Counted from the first letter of the stretch, positions 1-8,697 are shown. The stretch is 64,000 nt of DNA from Pseudomonas entomophila (GCF_013523125.1 NZ_JAAMQJ010000004.1:141054-205053), one strand, 5' to 3'. Translations and numbers: made by a program. The notes: generated from the letters alone by a model not told the origin.

Positions 1-1384
1 CCACTTCGCGGGTGTAAAGGCCGGCACCGAGCGGTCGCCCCATGTCCTGAAGCCCTTGTGCGTCGTCCAGCAGGCGCCAGGCACGGCTGCCATAGGTGAC
101 GGCCCAACGCTGTGCGGTCTCGCTCGGCAGCCAGGTATGGCGTGCCACCAACGCTTCGGCCAGTTGCGCCGGCGTCTGCATGTCCTCGCCACCCGGCAGG
201 GGCGAGGTGGCGGTCCAGCTGCCGCGCATCTGGCTGAAGAACGGCTTGAGCTCGGCCATCGCCGACTCGGCCAGCTTGCGGTAGGTGGTGAGCTTGCCGC
301 CAAACACCGACAGCAAGGGTGCCTGACCTGCCGAGGCGGACAATGCCAAGGTGTAGTCGCGGGTCACGGCCGATGGATTGTCGGACTCGTCGTTGCACAG
401 GGGGCGTACGCCCGAATAGGTGTGCAGGATATCGTCCTGGCTGAGCTGGCGATTGAAATGGGCGTTGACCACCTTGAGGATATAGTCGGTTTCCTCATCG
501 GTGATGCGCACCTTGGCCGGGTCGCCGGTGTATTCACGGTCGGTGGTCCCGATCAGGGTGAAGCGATCCAGGTACGGGATGGCGAAGACGATGCGCTGGT
601 CTTCGTTCTGCAGGATATGGGCATGTTCGCCTTCGTACAGGCGTGGCACGATCAAGTGACTGCCCTGGATCAGGCGGATGCCATAGGGCGCCTCGAGACG
701 CAGGTCGTCCTTGATGAAGCTCGAGACCCAAGGGCCACCGGCATTGACCAGCGCGCGCGCGCGCAGCGACTGCCGGGTCCCGTCGGCCTGCTGGAGCTCC
801 ACGTGCCACACGTCGTCCACGCGCTGGGCACTCAGGCAGCGGGTACGGGTGCGGATGTCGGCACCCTGTTCACGCGCGCTCATGGCATTGAGAGCGACCA
901 GGCGAGCGTCGTCCACCCAGCAGTCGGCGTATTCGAAACCATGGGTGATGGCGGGTTTGAGCGCACTGTCCGCACCGAATCGCAGGCTGCGCGAGGCACC
1001 CAGGCGCTTGCGCTTGCCCAGGTGATCGTAGAGGAACAGACCGGCACGAATCATCCAGGCCGGGCGCAGATGCGGGCGGTGAGGCAAGACGAAGCGCATC
1101 GGCTTGACGATGTGCGGTGCCTTGGCCAGCAGGACTTCACGTTCGGCCAGTGCTTCGCGCACCAGGCGGAATTCGTAGTGCTCCAGGTAGCGCAGCCCGC
1201 CGTGGATCAGCTTGCTGCTGGCCGACGAGGTATGGCTGGCCAGGTCATCCTTTTCGCACAGGAAGACCTTGAGGCCACGGCCGGCGGCATCGGCAGCGAT
1301 GCCCACGCCATTGATCCCGCCTCCGATCACGGCCAGATCGTAGCAGTCGTCGAGCGTTGTCTGGGAAGAAGCGGGATGGGACAC
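1..1384 (-). CDS. glpD: aerobic glycerol-3-phosphate dehydrogenase, C-terminus cut by window edge
   Basis: FAD-dependent, membrane-associated oxidation of sn-glycerol-3-phosphate to dihydroxyacetone phosphate, passing electrons to the quinone pool. The visible 461 codons begin with GTG at 1384, preceded by a strong AGGAGG at 1392-1397. The N-terminus carries the FAD-binding dinucleotide fold (VIGGGINGVGIAADAAGRG), followed by the family stretch SSKLIHGGLRYLEHYEFRLV and, further on, the substrate-domain segment RDYTLALSA. The family is about 510 residues long, so roughly 50 residues are missing beyond position 1. It is the last step of the glycerol pathway whose other genes (glpR, glpK, glpF) lie upstream on the same strand. 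It is separated from glpR by about 630 bases with its own operator-like repeats, so it is probably transcribed independently. Confidence 0.95.
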   Translation of the reverse strand, partial: MSHPASSQTTLDDCYDLAVIGGGINGVGIAADAAGRGLKVFLCEKDDLASHTSSASSKLIHGGLRYLEHYEFRLVREALAEREVLLAKAPHIVKPMRFVLPHRPHLRPAWMIRAGLFLYDHLGKRKRLGASRSLRFGADSALKPAITHGFEYADCWVDDARLVALNAMSAREQGADIRTRTRCLSAQRVDDVWHVELQQADGTRQSLRARALVNAGGPWVSSFIKDDLRLEAPYGIRLIQGSHLIVPRLYEGEHAHILQNEDQRIVFAIPYLDRFTLIGTTDREYTGDPAKVRITDEETDYILKVVNAHFNRQLSQDDILHTYSGVRPLCNDESDNPSAVTRDYTLALSASAGQAPLLSVFGGKLTTYRKLAESAMAELKPFFSQMRGSWTATSPLPGGEDMQTPAQLAEALVARHTWLPSETAQRWAVTYGSRAWRLLDDAQGLQDMGRPLGAGLYTREV

Positions 1385-1404
1385 GGCACGGCCTCCTGAT
1401 GATC

Positions 1405-1446
1405 GTTCGCATCGAATGCGAACATCAATGTTCGTTTGCGAAAATA
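1405..1446 (-). promoter_or_regulatory. cluster of GlpR-like operators upstream of glpD
   Basis: Two adjacent inverted repeats lie 20-60 bases before the glpD start. The first is GTTCGCAT-CGA-ATGCGAAC at 1405-1423, a perfect 8-bp repeat. The second is TTCG-TTTG-CGAA at 1431-1442. DeoR-family GlpR operators in gamma-proteobacteria contain a TTCG...CGAA core, so these are good candidates for repression by the GlpR encoded at 2018-2773. The assignment is by motif only. Confidence 0.6.
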
Positions 1447-1508
1447 CTAGCGCAATAACGGTGGCTTCACCAGGGTGATTGCCATAGAAAAAATCGATGG
1501 GGGTGACG

Positions 1509-1530
1509 GTTCGAACATTTGCGAACATCG
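1509..1530 (-). promoter_or_regulatory. third GlpR-like half-site pair upstream of glpD
   Basis: The stretch contains TTCGAA followed by TTTGCGAACAT. On the minus strand it reads as two TGTTCG half-sites. It lies about 80 bases further upstream of glpD than the main operator pair and could be an auxiliary operator allowing looping. Motif evidence only. Confidence 0.4.
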
Positions 1531-1600
1531 TAGGCGGAGAAGATGCCGTGCTCTTTCTCGGGCTAAGCAGTCGTGGATGGCCTGGCAGGCAGGTATCATT

Positions 1601-1880
1601 GATTTCATGGGCCCAAAGGGCCAGGCCTTTCAACGTCTTTGCCTAACACAATGTGAACCGCATTGCTGATCTGGCAGAGCGGTTCACCCTCTGTGTGGGA
1701 GCGGGCTTGCCCGCGATGCAGGCGGTGATGGCCCGGACGCTGTCGCGGGCAAGCCCGCTCCCACAGGAGGGCTGCGCTTGCCTGTATCATGCCGGTGAAG
1801 CTATGGGCGCAAAAAATGATCCTATCCTGGGGCTTTTTCCAAAGACGTTGAAAGGCCTGGCCCGCAGGGCCCACAAAATC
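1601..1880. repeat. 280-bp element with 40-bp inverted ends enclosing a REP doublet
   Basis: The segments 1601-1640 and 1841-1880 are inverted copies of each other, identical at about 35 of 40 positions. They share the core GGGCCAGGCCTTTCAACGTC. They enclose 200 bases that contain a 9-bp stem (GTGAACCGC at 1653-1661 with GCGGTTCAC at 1679-1687) and a perfect REP pair at 1694-1765. No open reading frame in the element looks real. It could be a MITE-like element or a compound hairpin in the untranslated region between glpR and glpD. I see no clear target-site duplication. Confidence 0.65.
1694..1765. repeat. REP doublet (inverted pair)
   Basis: A 23-bp unit with the core GAGCGGGCTTGCCCGCGA at 1694-1716 recurs as an exact reverse complement at 1743-1765, 26 bases away. 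This is the common Pseudomonas REP palindrome. The same unit occurs as a pair at 42858-42938 in the opposite relative orientation. REP pairs of this kind usually lie between genes and are mobilised in trans by RAYT transposases; none is present in the window. Confidence 0.85.
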
Positions 1881-2017
1881 CGCCCATGCTGTATCAGGCA
1901 TCTCTGCGCTGGGACTGTCCCCACATTTCCTTCCAAGGCGCCGGACCGACTCGACTGCGGCACTGCAGAACCTGCACGTTCAGCGCGCCATGCGTCTGCG
2001 CACCCTACCGCCTGTCC

Positions 2018-2773
2018 TCACACCACCTCGAGACGCACCTTGTGCTGGCCGAGCAGCTCGGCCAGGGCGGGCGAGGGGGTGCGATCGGTCACCAGGCAGT
2101 CGACCAGGCTGATCGAGCCCAGTCTGACCATGGCGTTGCGTCCGAACTTGCTCGAGTCGGCGGCCAGGATTACCTGGCGAGCGTTGCCGATGATCGACTG
2201 CGACACGCGCACTTCTTGATAGTCGAAATCGAGCAGGCTACCGTCCTCGTCGATGCCGCTGATCCCGACCACGGCAAAATCCACCTTGAACTGGTCGATG
2301 AAATCGACACTCGCCTGGCCAACGACCCCGCCATCGCGGCGTACCTTGCCCCCTGCCACCAGTACGTCGAAATCGTCCTTGGCACTGAGGATCGAGGCCA
2401 CGTGCAGGTTGTTGGTGATGACCTTCAGTTGGGCGTGATTGAGCAGGGCCCGGGCGATGAACTCCGTGGTGGTGCCGATGTTGATGAACAGCGACGCGTG
2501 ATCGGGGATCTGTCGGGCCACGGCGTCGGCGATCCGCTGCTTCTCGTCACGCATCTGATCGGCACGCATGGCATAGGCGGTGTTTTCGATGCTCGAATCG
2601 TAGGCGGCGCCCCCATGGTAACGACGCAACAGGTTGGCTTCGGCCAGTTGGTTGATGTCGCGGCGAATGGTTTGCGGGGTCATGACGAACAGCTGCGCCA
2701 TCTCCTCGATGCTGACGTAGCCGCGTTCGCGTACCAGCTCGAGGATCTGTTGTTGTCGGGGGGGCAGGTTCAT
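2018..2773 (-). CDS. glpR: glycerol-3-phosphate regulon repressor, DeoR family
   Basis: A 251-residue DNA-binding repressor of the glycerol regulon, released by glycerol-3-phosphate. The N-terminus (residues about 1-57) is the DeoR helix-turn-helix, including [20 protein letters not shown] and the recognition segment [14 protein letters not shown]. The remainder is the DeoR C-terminal sensor domain, with the NIGTTTEF phosphate-binding-like loop and the DCLVTDR segment. Length and architecture match GlpR of gamma-proteobacteria. The ATG at 2773 follows GAAGGAAG. It lies between glpK and glpD on the same strand, and heptamer repeats sit directly upstream of its ribosome binding site. TTCG/CGAA motifs before glpF and glpD are its likely targets. 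Confidence 0.93.
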   Translation of the reverse strand: MNLPPRQQQILELVRERGYVSIEEMAQLFVMTPQTIRRDINQLAEANLLRRYHGGAAYDSSIENTAYAMRADQMRDEKQRIADAVARQIPDHASLFINIGTTTEFIARALLNHAQLKVITNNLHVASILSAKDDFDVLVAGGKVRRDGGVVGQASVDFIDQFKVDFAVVGISGIDEDGSLLDFDYQEVRVSQSIIGNARQVILAADSSKFGRNAMVRLGSISLVDCLVTDRTPSPALAELLGQHKVRLEVV

Positions 2774-2783
2774 GGGCTTCCTT

Positions 2784-2858
2784 CAAGCGGCCAGCAAAAG
2801 CCCAGACGGTACAAGCTGGGGGGTTGAGCTGCAAGCTACGAGCTACAGCTGCAAGCTG
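2784..2858. repeat. degenerate CAAGCNN heptamers upstream of glpR
   Basis: Heptamers of the form CAAGCKG/CAAGCTA appear at 2784-2790, 2812-2818, 2832-2838 and 2852-2858, with a variant CGAGCTA at 2839-2845. The stretch 2826-2858 contains AGCTGCAAGCT twice, which is complementary to the CTTGCAG array at 3023-3059. It ends about 10 bases before the glpR ribosome binding site. Confidence 0.75.
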
Positions 2859-2948
2859 GGCGGTGTGGCTGGTCCATGGCTTGAGGCTGATGGGTGGTGT
2901 GACTGATGGGGGAGGATCACCGGGTGCTGGCAGTCCGGTGCATCGGCA

Positions 2949-2967
2949 GGGGCCGCAAGGCGGCCCC
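2949..2967 (-). terminator. GC-rich hairpin between glpK and glpR
   Basis: GGGGCCGC-AAG-GCGGCCCC forms an 8-bp stem about 100 bases downstream of the glpK stop. No T-run follows, so it may be a partial terminator or RNA-stabilising structure separating glpFK from glpR rather than a full stop. Confidence 0.5.
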
Positions 2968-3022
2968 AGAACTCGAGTCGTCGATGCAAAAGGTGAACCT
3001 TGAAAGAAAGGGATCACCCAAC

Positions 3023-3059
3023 GCAGCTTGCAGCTTGCAGCTTGCAGCTTGCAGCTTGC
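3023..3059. repeat. CTTGCAG heptamer array, about 5 copies
   Basis: GCAG, four exact CTTGCAG units (3027-3054) and a partial CTTGC run to 3059. The array ends five bases from the glpK stop codon. It is in inverted orientation to the CAAGCNN copies at 2784-2858. A 15-copy version of the same unit lies at 32386-32490. Confidence 0.9.
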
Positions 3060-3064
3060 CGCCT

Positions 3065-4555
3065 TCAGGCCTCCCAGTCGCGGGTACGTTCGATGGCCTT
3101 CTTCCAGCCGTCGTACAGCTTTTCTTTCTCGGCCTCTTCCAGGCGTGGGGTGAACTCGCGTTCGATCACGGCCTTGCCACGCAGCTCGTCCAGGCCACTC
3201 CAGAAGCCGCAGGCCAGGCCTGCCAGGTAGGCGGCGCCCAAGGCGGTGGTCTCGCGCATCTGCGGGCGCTCGACGCAGGTGCCGAGGATATCGGCCTGGA
3301 ACTGCATGAGGAAGTTGTTGGCCACGGCGCCGCCGTCCACGCGCAGTTCGCTGAGGCGTTGGCCGCAGTCCTGCTGCATGGCGTCGAGCACGTCGCGAGT
3401 CTGGTAGGCGATGGACTCCAAGGCCGCGCGGATGATGTGATCGACCTTCACGCCGCGGGTCAGGCCAAACAGCGCACCACGTGCGTAGGGGTCCCAGTAG
3501 GGCGCGCCCAGGCCGGTGAAGGCCGGGACCAGGTAGACACCGTTGCTGTCCTTGACCTTGCTGGCGAAATATTCGGTGTCGAGCGCGTCGTTGACGATCT
3601 TCAGCTCGTCACGCAGCCATTGCACGGTCGAGCCGCCGTTGAACACCGCGCCTTCCAGCGCATAGGCCACCTCGCCGCGCGGGCCGCAGGCGATGGTGGT
3701 CAGCAGGCCATGGGACGAGCTCACCGGCTCGCTGCCGGTGTTCATCAGCAGGAAGCAGCCGGTGCCGTAGGTGTTCTTGGCCTGGCCGGGTTCCACGCAC
3801 ATCTGCCCGAACAGGGCCGACTGCTGATCACCGGCGATACCGGCGATGGCGATGCCGCTCTTGGTATGGCCGTAGACCTCCGAGGAACTGCGAACCTCTG
3901 GCAGCAGGCTCGCCGGAATGCCGAGCAGGTCCAGCATCTTCGCGTCCCAGGTCAGGGTATGGATGTTGAACATCAAGGTGCGCGAGGCGTTGGTGTAGTC
4001 GGTGACGTGGATCTTGCCGCCGGAGAATTTCCAGATCAGCCAGGTATCGACGGTACCGAACATCAGTTCGCCGCGTTCGGCACGCTCACGCACGCCTTCC
4101 ACGTTGTCCAGAATCCACTTGAGCTTGGTGCCGGAGAAGTAGGGGTCGATGACCAGGCCGGTGGTCTGGCGGATGTAGTCCTCGTGCCCGTCGAGCTTGA
4201 GCTGCTCGCAGATGCCGGTGCTGCGGCGGCATTGCCAGACGATGGCGTTGTACACCGGGCGGCCGGTTTCCCGGTCCCAGACCACGGTGGTCTCACGCTG
4301 GTTGGTGATCCCCAGCGCCGCGACCTGCGCATGGCTGATGTTGGCCTGGGCCAGCGCTTCGACCATGGTGGCGCTCTGGGTGGCGAAGATCTCCATCGGA
4401 TCGTGCTCGACCCAGCCCGCCTGTGGGTAGTGCTGGGCGAACTCGCGCTGGGAGGTGCAGACCACGTTGGCGTCACGGTCGAAAATGATGGCTCGCGAAC
4501 TGGTCGTGCCCTGGTCCAGGGCGATGATGTACTGTTTGTCGAGGCTGTCTGTCAT
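3065..4555 (-). CDS. glpK: glycerol kinase
   Basis: Phosphorylates glycerol with ATP to sn-glycerol-3-phosphate in the cytoplasm, trapping the glycerol that enters through GlpF. The protein has 496 residues, normal for the FGGY kinase family. The first domain opens with the ATP-binding [15 protein letters not shown] (residues about 12-26). Further signatures are [15 protein letters not shown], the FGGY segment [18 protein letters not shown] near residue 340, and the second-domain [19 protein letters not shown]. The ATG at 4555 matches the family start. It is preceded by glpF with a 60-base gap on the same strand, so the two are probably cotranscribed from the promoter at about 5590-5616. glpR and glpD follow. 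Confidence 0.96.
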   Translation of the reverse strand: MTDSLDKQYIIALDQGTTSSRAIIFDRDANVVCTSQREFAQHYPQAGWVEHDPMEIFATQSATMVEALAQANISHAQVAALGITNQRETTVVWDRETGRPVYNAIVWQCRRSTGICEQLKLDGHEDYIRQTTGLVIDPYFSGTKLKWILDNVEGVRERAERGELMFGTVDTWLIWKFSGGKIHVTDYTNASRTLMFNIHTLTWDAKMLDLLGIPASLLPEVRSSSEVYGHTKSGIAIAGIAGDQQSALFGQMCVEPGQAKNTYGTGCFLLMNTGSEPVSSSHGLLTTIACGPRGEVAYALEGAVFNGGSTVQWLRDELKIVNDALDTEYFASKVKDSNGVYLVPAFTGLGAPYWDPYARGALFGLTRGVKVDHIIRAALESIAYQTRDVLDAMQQDCGQRLSELRVDGGAVANNFLMQFQADILGTCVERPQMRETTALGAAYLAGLACGFWSGLDELRGKAVIEREFTPRLEEAEKEKLYDGWKKAIERTRDWEA

Positions 4556-4615
4556 GTCGGTGACCTTGCAAAATAGGGAGGGGCGGCTGGGCTGGGCGGA
4601 GCTCGCAGCCGACGC

Positions 4616-5458
4616 TCAGGAAACGGGGGTGTCCACGCGGGCCGCATCGGCCTGCACAGGGTCGAGGGCCACGCTCGGCAAGTGGCGTGCAATCATGCCA
4701 CGGTAGGCGGCGGCCCCCAGGCAGGCACCGAGAATCGGCGCGACGATCGGTATCAGGAAATAGGGAATGTCGCGGCCGCCGGTCAGGCTCACCTCGCCCC
4801 AGCCTGCCAGGAACGTCATCAGCTTGGGGCCGAAGTCCCGTGCCGGGTTCATGGCGAAGCCGGTCAGTGGCCCCATGGCGCTGCCGATCACCGCGATCAG
4901 CAGGCCGATCAGCAGGGGCGCCATCGGCCCGCGGCGCAGCCCGTTGTTGTCATCGGTCAGGGCCATGATCACCCCCATCAGGATGGCCGTGATGACCACC
5001 TCGACCAGGAAGGCCTGACCCACGCCCAAGGCGGCGTTGGGGTAGGTGGAGAACACCGACGCCAGTTCGAGGCTTTCCACGCTGCCGCGTACCAGGCCGT
5101 GGTTTTGTTCGAATTCGAAAAACAGGTTGCTGTACAAGGTGTACACCAGCGCAGCCGAACAGAAGGCGCCCAGCACCTGCGCGACGATGTAGAACGGTAC
5201 CTTGCGCCGCTCGAAACCGGCGAACAGCCACAGCGCGATGCTGACGGCCGGGTTCAGGTGGGCGCCGGAAATGCCGGCGGTCAGGTAGATGCCCATGCTC
5301 ACGCCGATGCCCCAGACGATGCTGATTTCCCAGAGTCCGAAGCCGGCACCGGCGACTTTCATGGCGGCCACGCAGCCGGTGCCGAAGAAGATGAGCAGGG
5401 CAGTACCGAGAAACTCGGCCAGGCACTGAGCCCGTAGGGTAGGAGCGGTGTTCGTCAT
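4616..5458 (-). CDS. glpF: glycerol uptake facilitator (aquaglyceroporin)
   Basis: An inner-membrane channel of the MIP family that lets glycerol enter by facilitated diffusion. The protein has 280 residues from the ATG at 5458, which has GAGGT just upstream. An in-frame extension to 5527 lacks family similarity and was rejected. Both pore signatures are visible: AHLNPAVS in the first half and MNPARDFGPK in the second, each at the head of a half-helix, with about six hydrophobic membrane segments. It is the first gene of the glpFK(R) group. Upstream lies a good sigma-70 promoter with a GlpR-like site. Confidence 0.95.
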   Translation of the reverse strand: MTNTAPTLRAQCLAEFLGTALLIFFGTGCVAAMKVAGAGFGLWEISIVWGIGVSMGIYLTAGISGAHLNPAVSIALWLFAGFERRKVPFYIVAQVLGAFCSAALVYTLYSNLFFEFEQNHGLVRGSVESLELASVFSTYPNAALGVGQAFLVEVVITAILMGVIMALTDDNNGLRRGPMAPLLIGLLIAVIGSAMGPLTGFAMNPARDFGPKLMTFLAGWGEVSLTGGRDIPYFLIPIVAPILGACLGAAAYRGMIARHLPSVALDPVQADAARVDTPVS

Positions 5459-5587
5459 GTATGACCTCGTTCTTGTTGTTGTGAGGCGCGGCTGCGCTCG
5501 ACAGCAAGGCCCCGCTTCGATCCGCACTGAAGCTGGGCGTTTGAATCAAGATGCACCCTGATGAGGCAGGGTTTCTTCAGAAACGAA

Positions 5588-5630
5588 AAAATATAGACAA
5601 GAAATACTAATGTCAAAGGTCGAAACCGAA
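5588..5630 (-). promoter_or_regulatory. glpF promoter with GlpR-like operator
   Basis: On the minus strand TTGACA (5611-5616) and TATTTT (5588-5593) are separated by 17 bases, about 130 bases before the glpF start. Immediately upstream, 5619-5630 reads TTCG-GTTT-CGAC on the minus strand, one base short of the TTCG-N4-CGAA core found before glpD. The rest of the 303-base gap between glpF and ybaK shows no coding signal. Confidence 0.55.
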
Positions 5631-5761
5631 CGGTCAGCCATTTAGTGACTGGTCACCTGAAGGTCGTCCTGCTTCAAGGCGTGGAGAAGGCGTGCCTGAT
5701 CTGGCCCAGGTCAGGGTTTTGGCCTACAGTGGCCATTGATCGCCCACCCTTGGAACTGCCC

Positions 5762-6232
5762 ATGACTCCAGCCTTGGCCCTGCTCAAGAAGGCACGCGTC
5801 GAGCACCGCGTGCACAGCTATGCACATGATCCGAAAGCCGCCTCGTATGGGCTGGAGGCTGCCGAAAAGCTCGGCCTGGACGCACGTCAGGTGTTCAAGA
5901 CCCTGCTGGCCAGCACCGAGAAGGGCGAGCTGCTGGTGGCCGTGGTGCCGGTGACGGGCACCTTGGACCTCAAGGGCCTGGCCCAGGCGGCTGAAGCGAA
6001 GAAATGCGAGATGGCCGACCCGGCCGTCGCGCAGCGTTCGACAGGCTATCTGGTCGGCGGGATCAGCCCCTTGGGCCAGAAGAAACGCTTGCGTACGTTC
6101 ATCGATGCGTCTGCGCAGGGCCTGGCGACCGTGCATGTGAGTGCCGGACGGCGCGGTCTCGAAGTCGAACTCACCGCCGATGCCTTGTCGGCGATGACCC
6201 AGGCCACGTTCGCCGATATCGGGCGAGGGTGA
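5762..6232 (+). CDS. ybaK: Cys-tRNA(Pro)/Cys-tRNA(Cys) deacylase
   Basis: A trans-editing enzyme that hydrolyses cysteine wrongly attached to tRNA(Pro) by prolyl-tRNA synthetase. The protein has 156 residues from the ATG at 5762. The YbaK fold is recognisable from the opening helix, VFKTLLAS, the EAKKCEMADP segment, STGYLVGGISPLG (the conserved GxxxP loop near residue 100) and RGLEVEL near the C-terminus. An upstream in-frame ATG at 5645 adds 39 residues unlike the family and was rejected. It is transcribed divergently from glpF and converges with the ABC transporter gene; a hairpin at 6237-6256 separates them. Confidence 0.92.
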   Translation: MTPALALLKKARVEHRVHSYAHDPKAASYGLEAAEKLGLDARQVFKTLLASTEKGELLVAVVPVTGTLDLKGLAQAAEAKKCEMADPAVAQRSTGYLVGGISPLGQKKRLRTFIDASAQGLATVHVSAGRRGLEVELTADALSAMTQATFADIGRG

Positions 6233-6236
6233 AGAA

Positions 6237-6256
6237 AGGCAGCCAGGGCGCTGCCT
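6237..6256 (-). terminator. rho-independent terminator of the argF-ABC transcript
   Basis: AGGCAGC-N6-GCTGCCT. On the minus strand it is followed by TTCTTC, giving a stem plus a T-rich tail downstream of the ABC ATPase stop at 6269. Confidence 0.65.
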
Positions 6257-6268
6257 GCTTCGAGCCGG

Positions 6269-7372
6269 TCAGTGCGGCGTGCTGTGGCGCCGAACGCGGG
6301 CATTGGACAGTTGCGCGGCGACGCTGCCTTGCGCCGGGAACACCACCAGGTGATCCGCCTTGACGGCCACGCCCACCGCTTCGCCGACCTGGTGGTCGAC
6401 ATGGCTGGGGAAGATCGCCTCGAGTTGGCTGCCGGTGGCCAGCTCGAGGCGATACAGGGTCGAGGCCCCTTGAAAGCTCTTGCCGACGATGCGCGGGCGC
6501 AGGGGGCTGTTCGGCGAGTGGACGATGTCGTCCGGCCGCAGCAGTACGTCCACCGCACTGCCAGGCGCCATGCTGTAGGCCCGGTTGCCGCGCAGCTCGC
6601 CCAGCTCGGTGCTGACCGATTCATGGCTGGTCAGCTGGCCGCGAATGAAGTAGCCCTGGCCGATGAAACTGGCCACGAACGGTGTCTGAGGCTCGTGATA
6701 GAGGTTGTAGGGCGTATCCCACTGTTCCAGGCGACCGGCCTTGAAGACGCCGACATGATCGCTCACCGCGAACGCTTCTTCCTGATCGTGGGTCACCAGG
6801 ATGGCACTGGTGCCTCGGTGCTTGAGAATGTCGCGCACTTCATGGCTGAGGCGGCGACGCAGCTCGACGTCGAGGTTGGAGAACGGCTCGTCCAGCAAGA
6901 GCAACTGGGGCTCTGGCGCCAGGGCCCGTGCCAGGGCGACACGCTGCTGCTGCCCTCCCGAGAGTTCGTGTGGGTAGCGTCCACCCAGGCCGTCGAGCTT
7001 GACCAGTTCGAGCATCTCGTCGATCACGCTGCGCTGTCGTGGGTGCTTGCCGATGCCGAAGGCGATGTTCTGTGCCACGGTCAGGTGCGGGAACAGCGCA
7101 TAGTCCTGGAACACCATGCCGATGCGACGCTTCTCGGGCGCCAGTGTGAAATCGGCCCGGGAAATGACCTCGTCCGCCAGGCGAATCTCACCGGCATGCA
7201 CCGGCTCGAACCCGGCGATGGCGCGCAGGGTGGTGGTCTTGCCGCAGCCTGACGACCCCAGCAGGCAACCGATGTCGCCCGCGTTGAGGTGCAGGTTGAG
7301 GTTCTGGACGACACGCTGGTCGCCGTAGCCGCAGGCGAGATCGCGCAACGACAGCAGTAAGGAAGGGCTCAT
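6269..7372 (-). CDS. ABC transporter ATP-binding protein, FbpC/PotA-like
   Basis: A 367-residue nucleotide-binding subunit. The Walker A is [13 protein letters not shown] (about residue 40), the Q-loop region is [12 protein letters not shown], the ABC signature is [15 protein letters not shown], the Walker B is [12 protein letters not shown] and the H-loop is [10 protein letters not shown]. From about residue 235 a TOBE-type domain follows ([12 protein letters not shown]), as in iron(III), spermidine and sulfate importers. The ATG at 7372 overlaps the argF stop by 4 bases (ATGA), so it is translationally coupled to argF. No permease or binding-protein gene is nearby, and the substrate cannot be told from the sequence. 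Confidence 0.9.
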   Translation of the reverse strand: MSPSLLLSLRDLACGYGDQRVVQNLNLHLNAGDIGCLLGSSGCGKTTTLRAIAGFEPVHAGEIRLADEVISRADFTLAPEKRRIGMVFQDYALFPHLTVAQNIAFGIGKHPRQRSVIDEMLELVKLDGLGGRYPHELSGGQQQRVALARALAPEPQLLLLDEPFSNLDVELRRRLSHEVRDILKHRGTSAILVTHDQEEAFAVSDHVGVFKAGRLEQWDTPYNLYHEPQTPFVASFIGQGYFIRGQLTSHESVSTELGELRGNRAYSMAPGSAVDVLLRPDDIVHSPNSPLRPRIVGKSFQGASTLYRLELATGSQLEAIFPSHVDHQVGEAVGVAVKADHLVVFPAQGSVAAQLSNARVRRHSTPH

Positions 7373-8289
7373 GCGTGGTGATATGCCGGTTCTACCAGGA
7401 ATTCGAGAAGCGCCTTCTGTGCATGCAAGCGGTTTTCGGCCTGGGCCCAGGCGACCGAACGCGGGTCGTCGAGCAGGTCCAGGCTGATTTCCTCGCCCCG
7501 GTGGGCAGGCAGGCAATGCATGAACAGGGCATCGGGTGCCGCCAGGTCGAGCAGTGCCGCGTTGACCTGGTAAGGCGCGAAGTGCGCCAGGCGCCGTGCA
7601 GTTTCCTCCTCCTGGCCCATGGAAGTCCAGACATCGGTGCTCACCAGGTGTGCGCCGAGCACGGCTTCACGGGGGTCGCGCAGAACCTGCACGCGCTCGC
7701 CCGCCTCGGCCAGGAAGCGCGGATCAGGCTCGTAGCCTTCGGGGCAGGCAATGCGCAGTTGGAAGTCGAACTGCCGGGCCGCCTCCACGTAGCTGTTGCA
7801 CATGTTGTTGCCATCGCCGATCCAGGCCACGGTCTTGCCCTGGATGGAACCGCGATGCTCGACGAACGTCTGCATGTCGGCCAGCAACTGGCAGGGGTGC
7901 AGGTCGTCGGACAGGCCGTTGATGACCGGCACGCGGGAGTGGGCAGCGAATTCGGTGAGCGTGGCATGGGCGAAGGTCCGGATCATCACGGCGTCGAGCA
8001 TGCTCGACATGACGATGGCGCTGTCGGCGATCGGCTCGCCCCGGCCCAGCTGCGTATCGCGCGGCGAAAGGAAGATGGCCTGGCCACCGAGCTGGATCAT
8101 GCCGGCTTCGAACGAGACCCGTGTGCGCGTGGACGACTTCTCGAAGATCATGCCCAGTACACGGTTCTTCAACGGTTCGAACACGACGCCGCGCTGACGC
8201 AGGTCCTTCAGCTCGATGCCGCGACGAATCACGCCGAGCAGTTCGTCAGCGGTGAGATCCATCAGGGAGAGGAAGTGCCTAGCGTTCAT
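7369..8289 (-). CDS. argF: ornithine carbamoyltransferase, anabolic
   Basis: Condenses ornithine with carbamoyl phosphate to citrulline, a step of arginine biosynthesis; argG at 13884 encodes the next. The protein has 306 residues. The carbamoyl-phosphate loop is SSTRTR (about residues 51-56), followed by the HPCQLLADM segment, the ornithine-binding [10 protein letters not shown] and the HCLPAHRG loop carrying the active Cys. The length fits the trimeric anabolic enzyme of Pseudomonas rather than the longer catabolic ArcB. It is preceded by a promoter overlapped by ArgR-type half-sites, and its stop codon overlaps the start of the ABC ATPase gene. Confidence 0.96.
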   Translation of the reverse strand: MNARHFLSLMDLTADELLGVIRRGIELKDLRQRGVVFEPLKNRVLGMIFEKSSTRTRVSFEAGMIQLGGQAIFLSPRDTQLGRGEPIADSAIVMSSMLDAVMIRTFAHATLTEFAAHSRVPVINGLSDDLHPCQLLADMQTFVEHRGSIQGKTVAWIGDGNNMCNSYVEAARQFDFQLRIACPEGYEPDPRFLAEAGERVQVLRDPREAVLGAHLVSTDVWTSMGQEEETARRLAHFAPYQVNAALLDLAAPDALFMHCLPAHRGEEISLDLLDDPRSVAWAQAENRLHAQKALLEFLVEPAYHHA

Positions 8290-8402
8290 GAGTGACTACC
8301 TTATCTGCAACGAAGGCAGGTCAGTTCCGGCGTTTTCGAACGGCAACGGGTGTGACCTGCGGCGTATGCCGCACCAAGCGACGAGAATGGGAAGGGCGCA
8401 AT

Positions 8403-8451
8403 ACTATAATTAAATGTCGCCTGAAACCAAGAGGGTGTGACGCAAGGCTGT
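8403..8451 (-). promoter_or_regulatory. argF promoter overlapped by a putative ArgR operator
   Basis: On the minus strand TTGGTT (8425-8430) and TATAGT (8403-8408) form a -35/-10 pair with a 16-base spacer. On the plus strand TGTCGC-N8-AA starts at 8415 and a second half-site TGTGAC starts at 8436, exactly 21 bases on. That spacing matches the tandem TGTCGC-N8-AA-N5 arrangement described for Pseudomonas ArgR. Overlap with the -35 suggests repression by arginine. The remainder of the 408-base gap between argF and grxD carries no gene that I can see. Confidence 0.65.
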
Positions 8452-8697
8452 CACAAGGCGTTTCCGGCCGGAGGCTCGCGTGACGTTCAGGAACGCTCCG
8501 TTTGTACACGGTCTCTGGCGGGCTTGGCAAACGCCTGTCGCACACGACGCGATGAGTGCCGTCCCGCGGCCTGGCCTCTTCCGCTTCCGGCCCTGAAAAA
8601 GGGCAGGCATGCCAGTCGACCGGACAAGTCGCCCGGCTTTCCGTTACACTGCGCTACCGTGCCGGCGATGTGTCGGAAAGTTAAGCCGAGGTGCTCC

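Noticed and set aside
56..1399. Long plus-strand open frame of 447 codons
   Set aside because: It is antisense to glpD, whose minus-strand product matches the family over its whole visible length.
1605..1901. Minus-strand frame inside the inverted-repeat element
   Set aside because: Its codons run through the REP palindromes and inverted arms; no start signal.
2906..4576. Long plus-strand open frame of 556 codons opposite glpK
   Set aside because: Shadow of glpK in GC-rich DNA; no domain resemblance, and it runs through the heptamer array.
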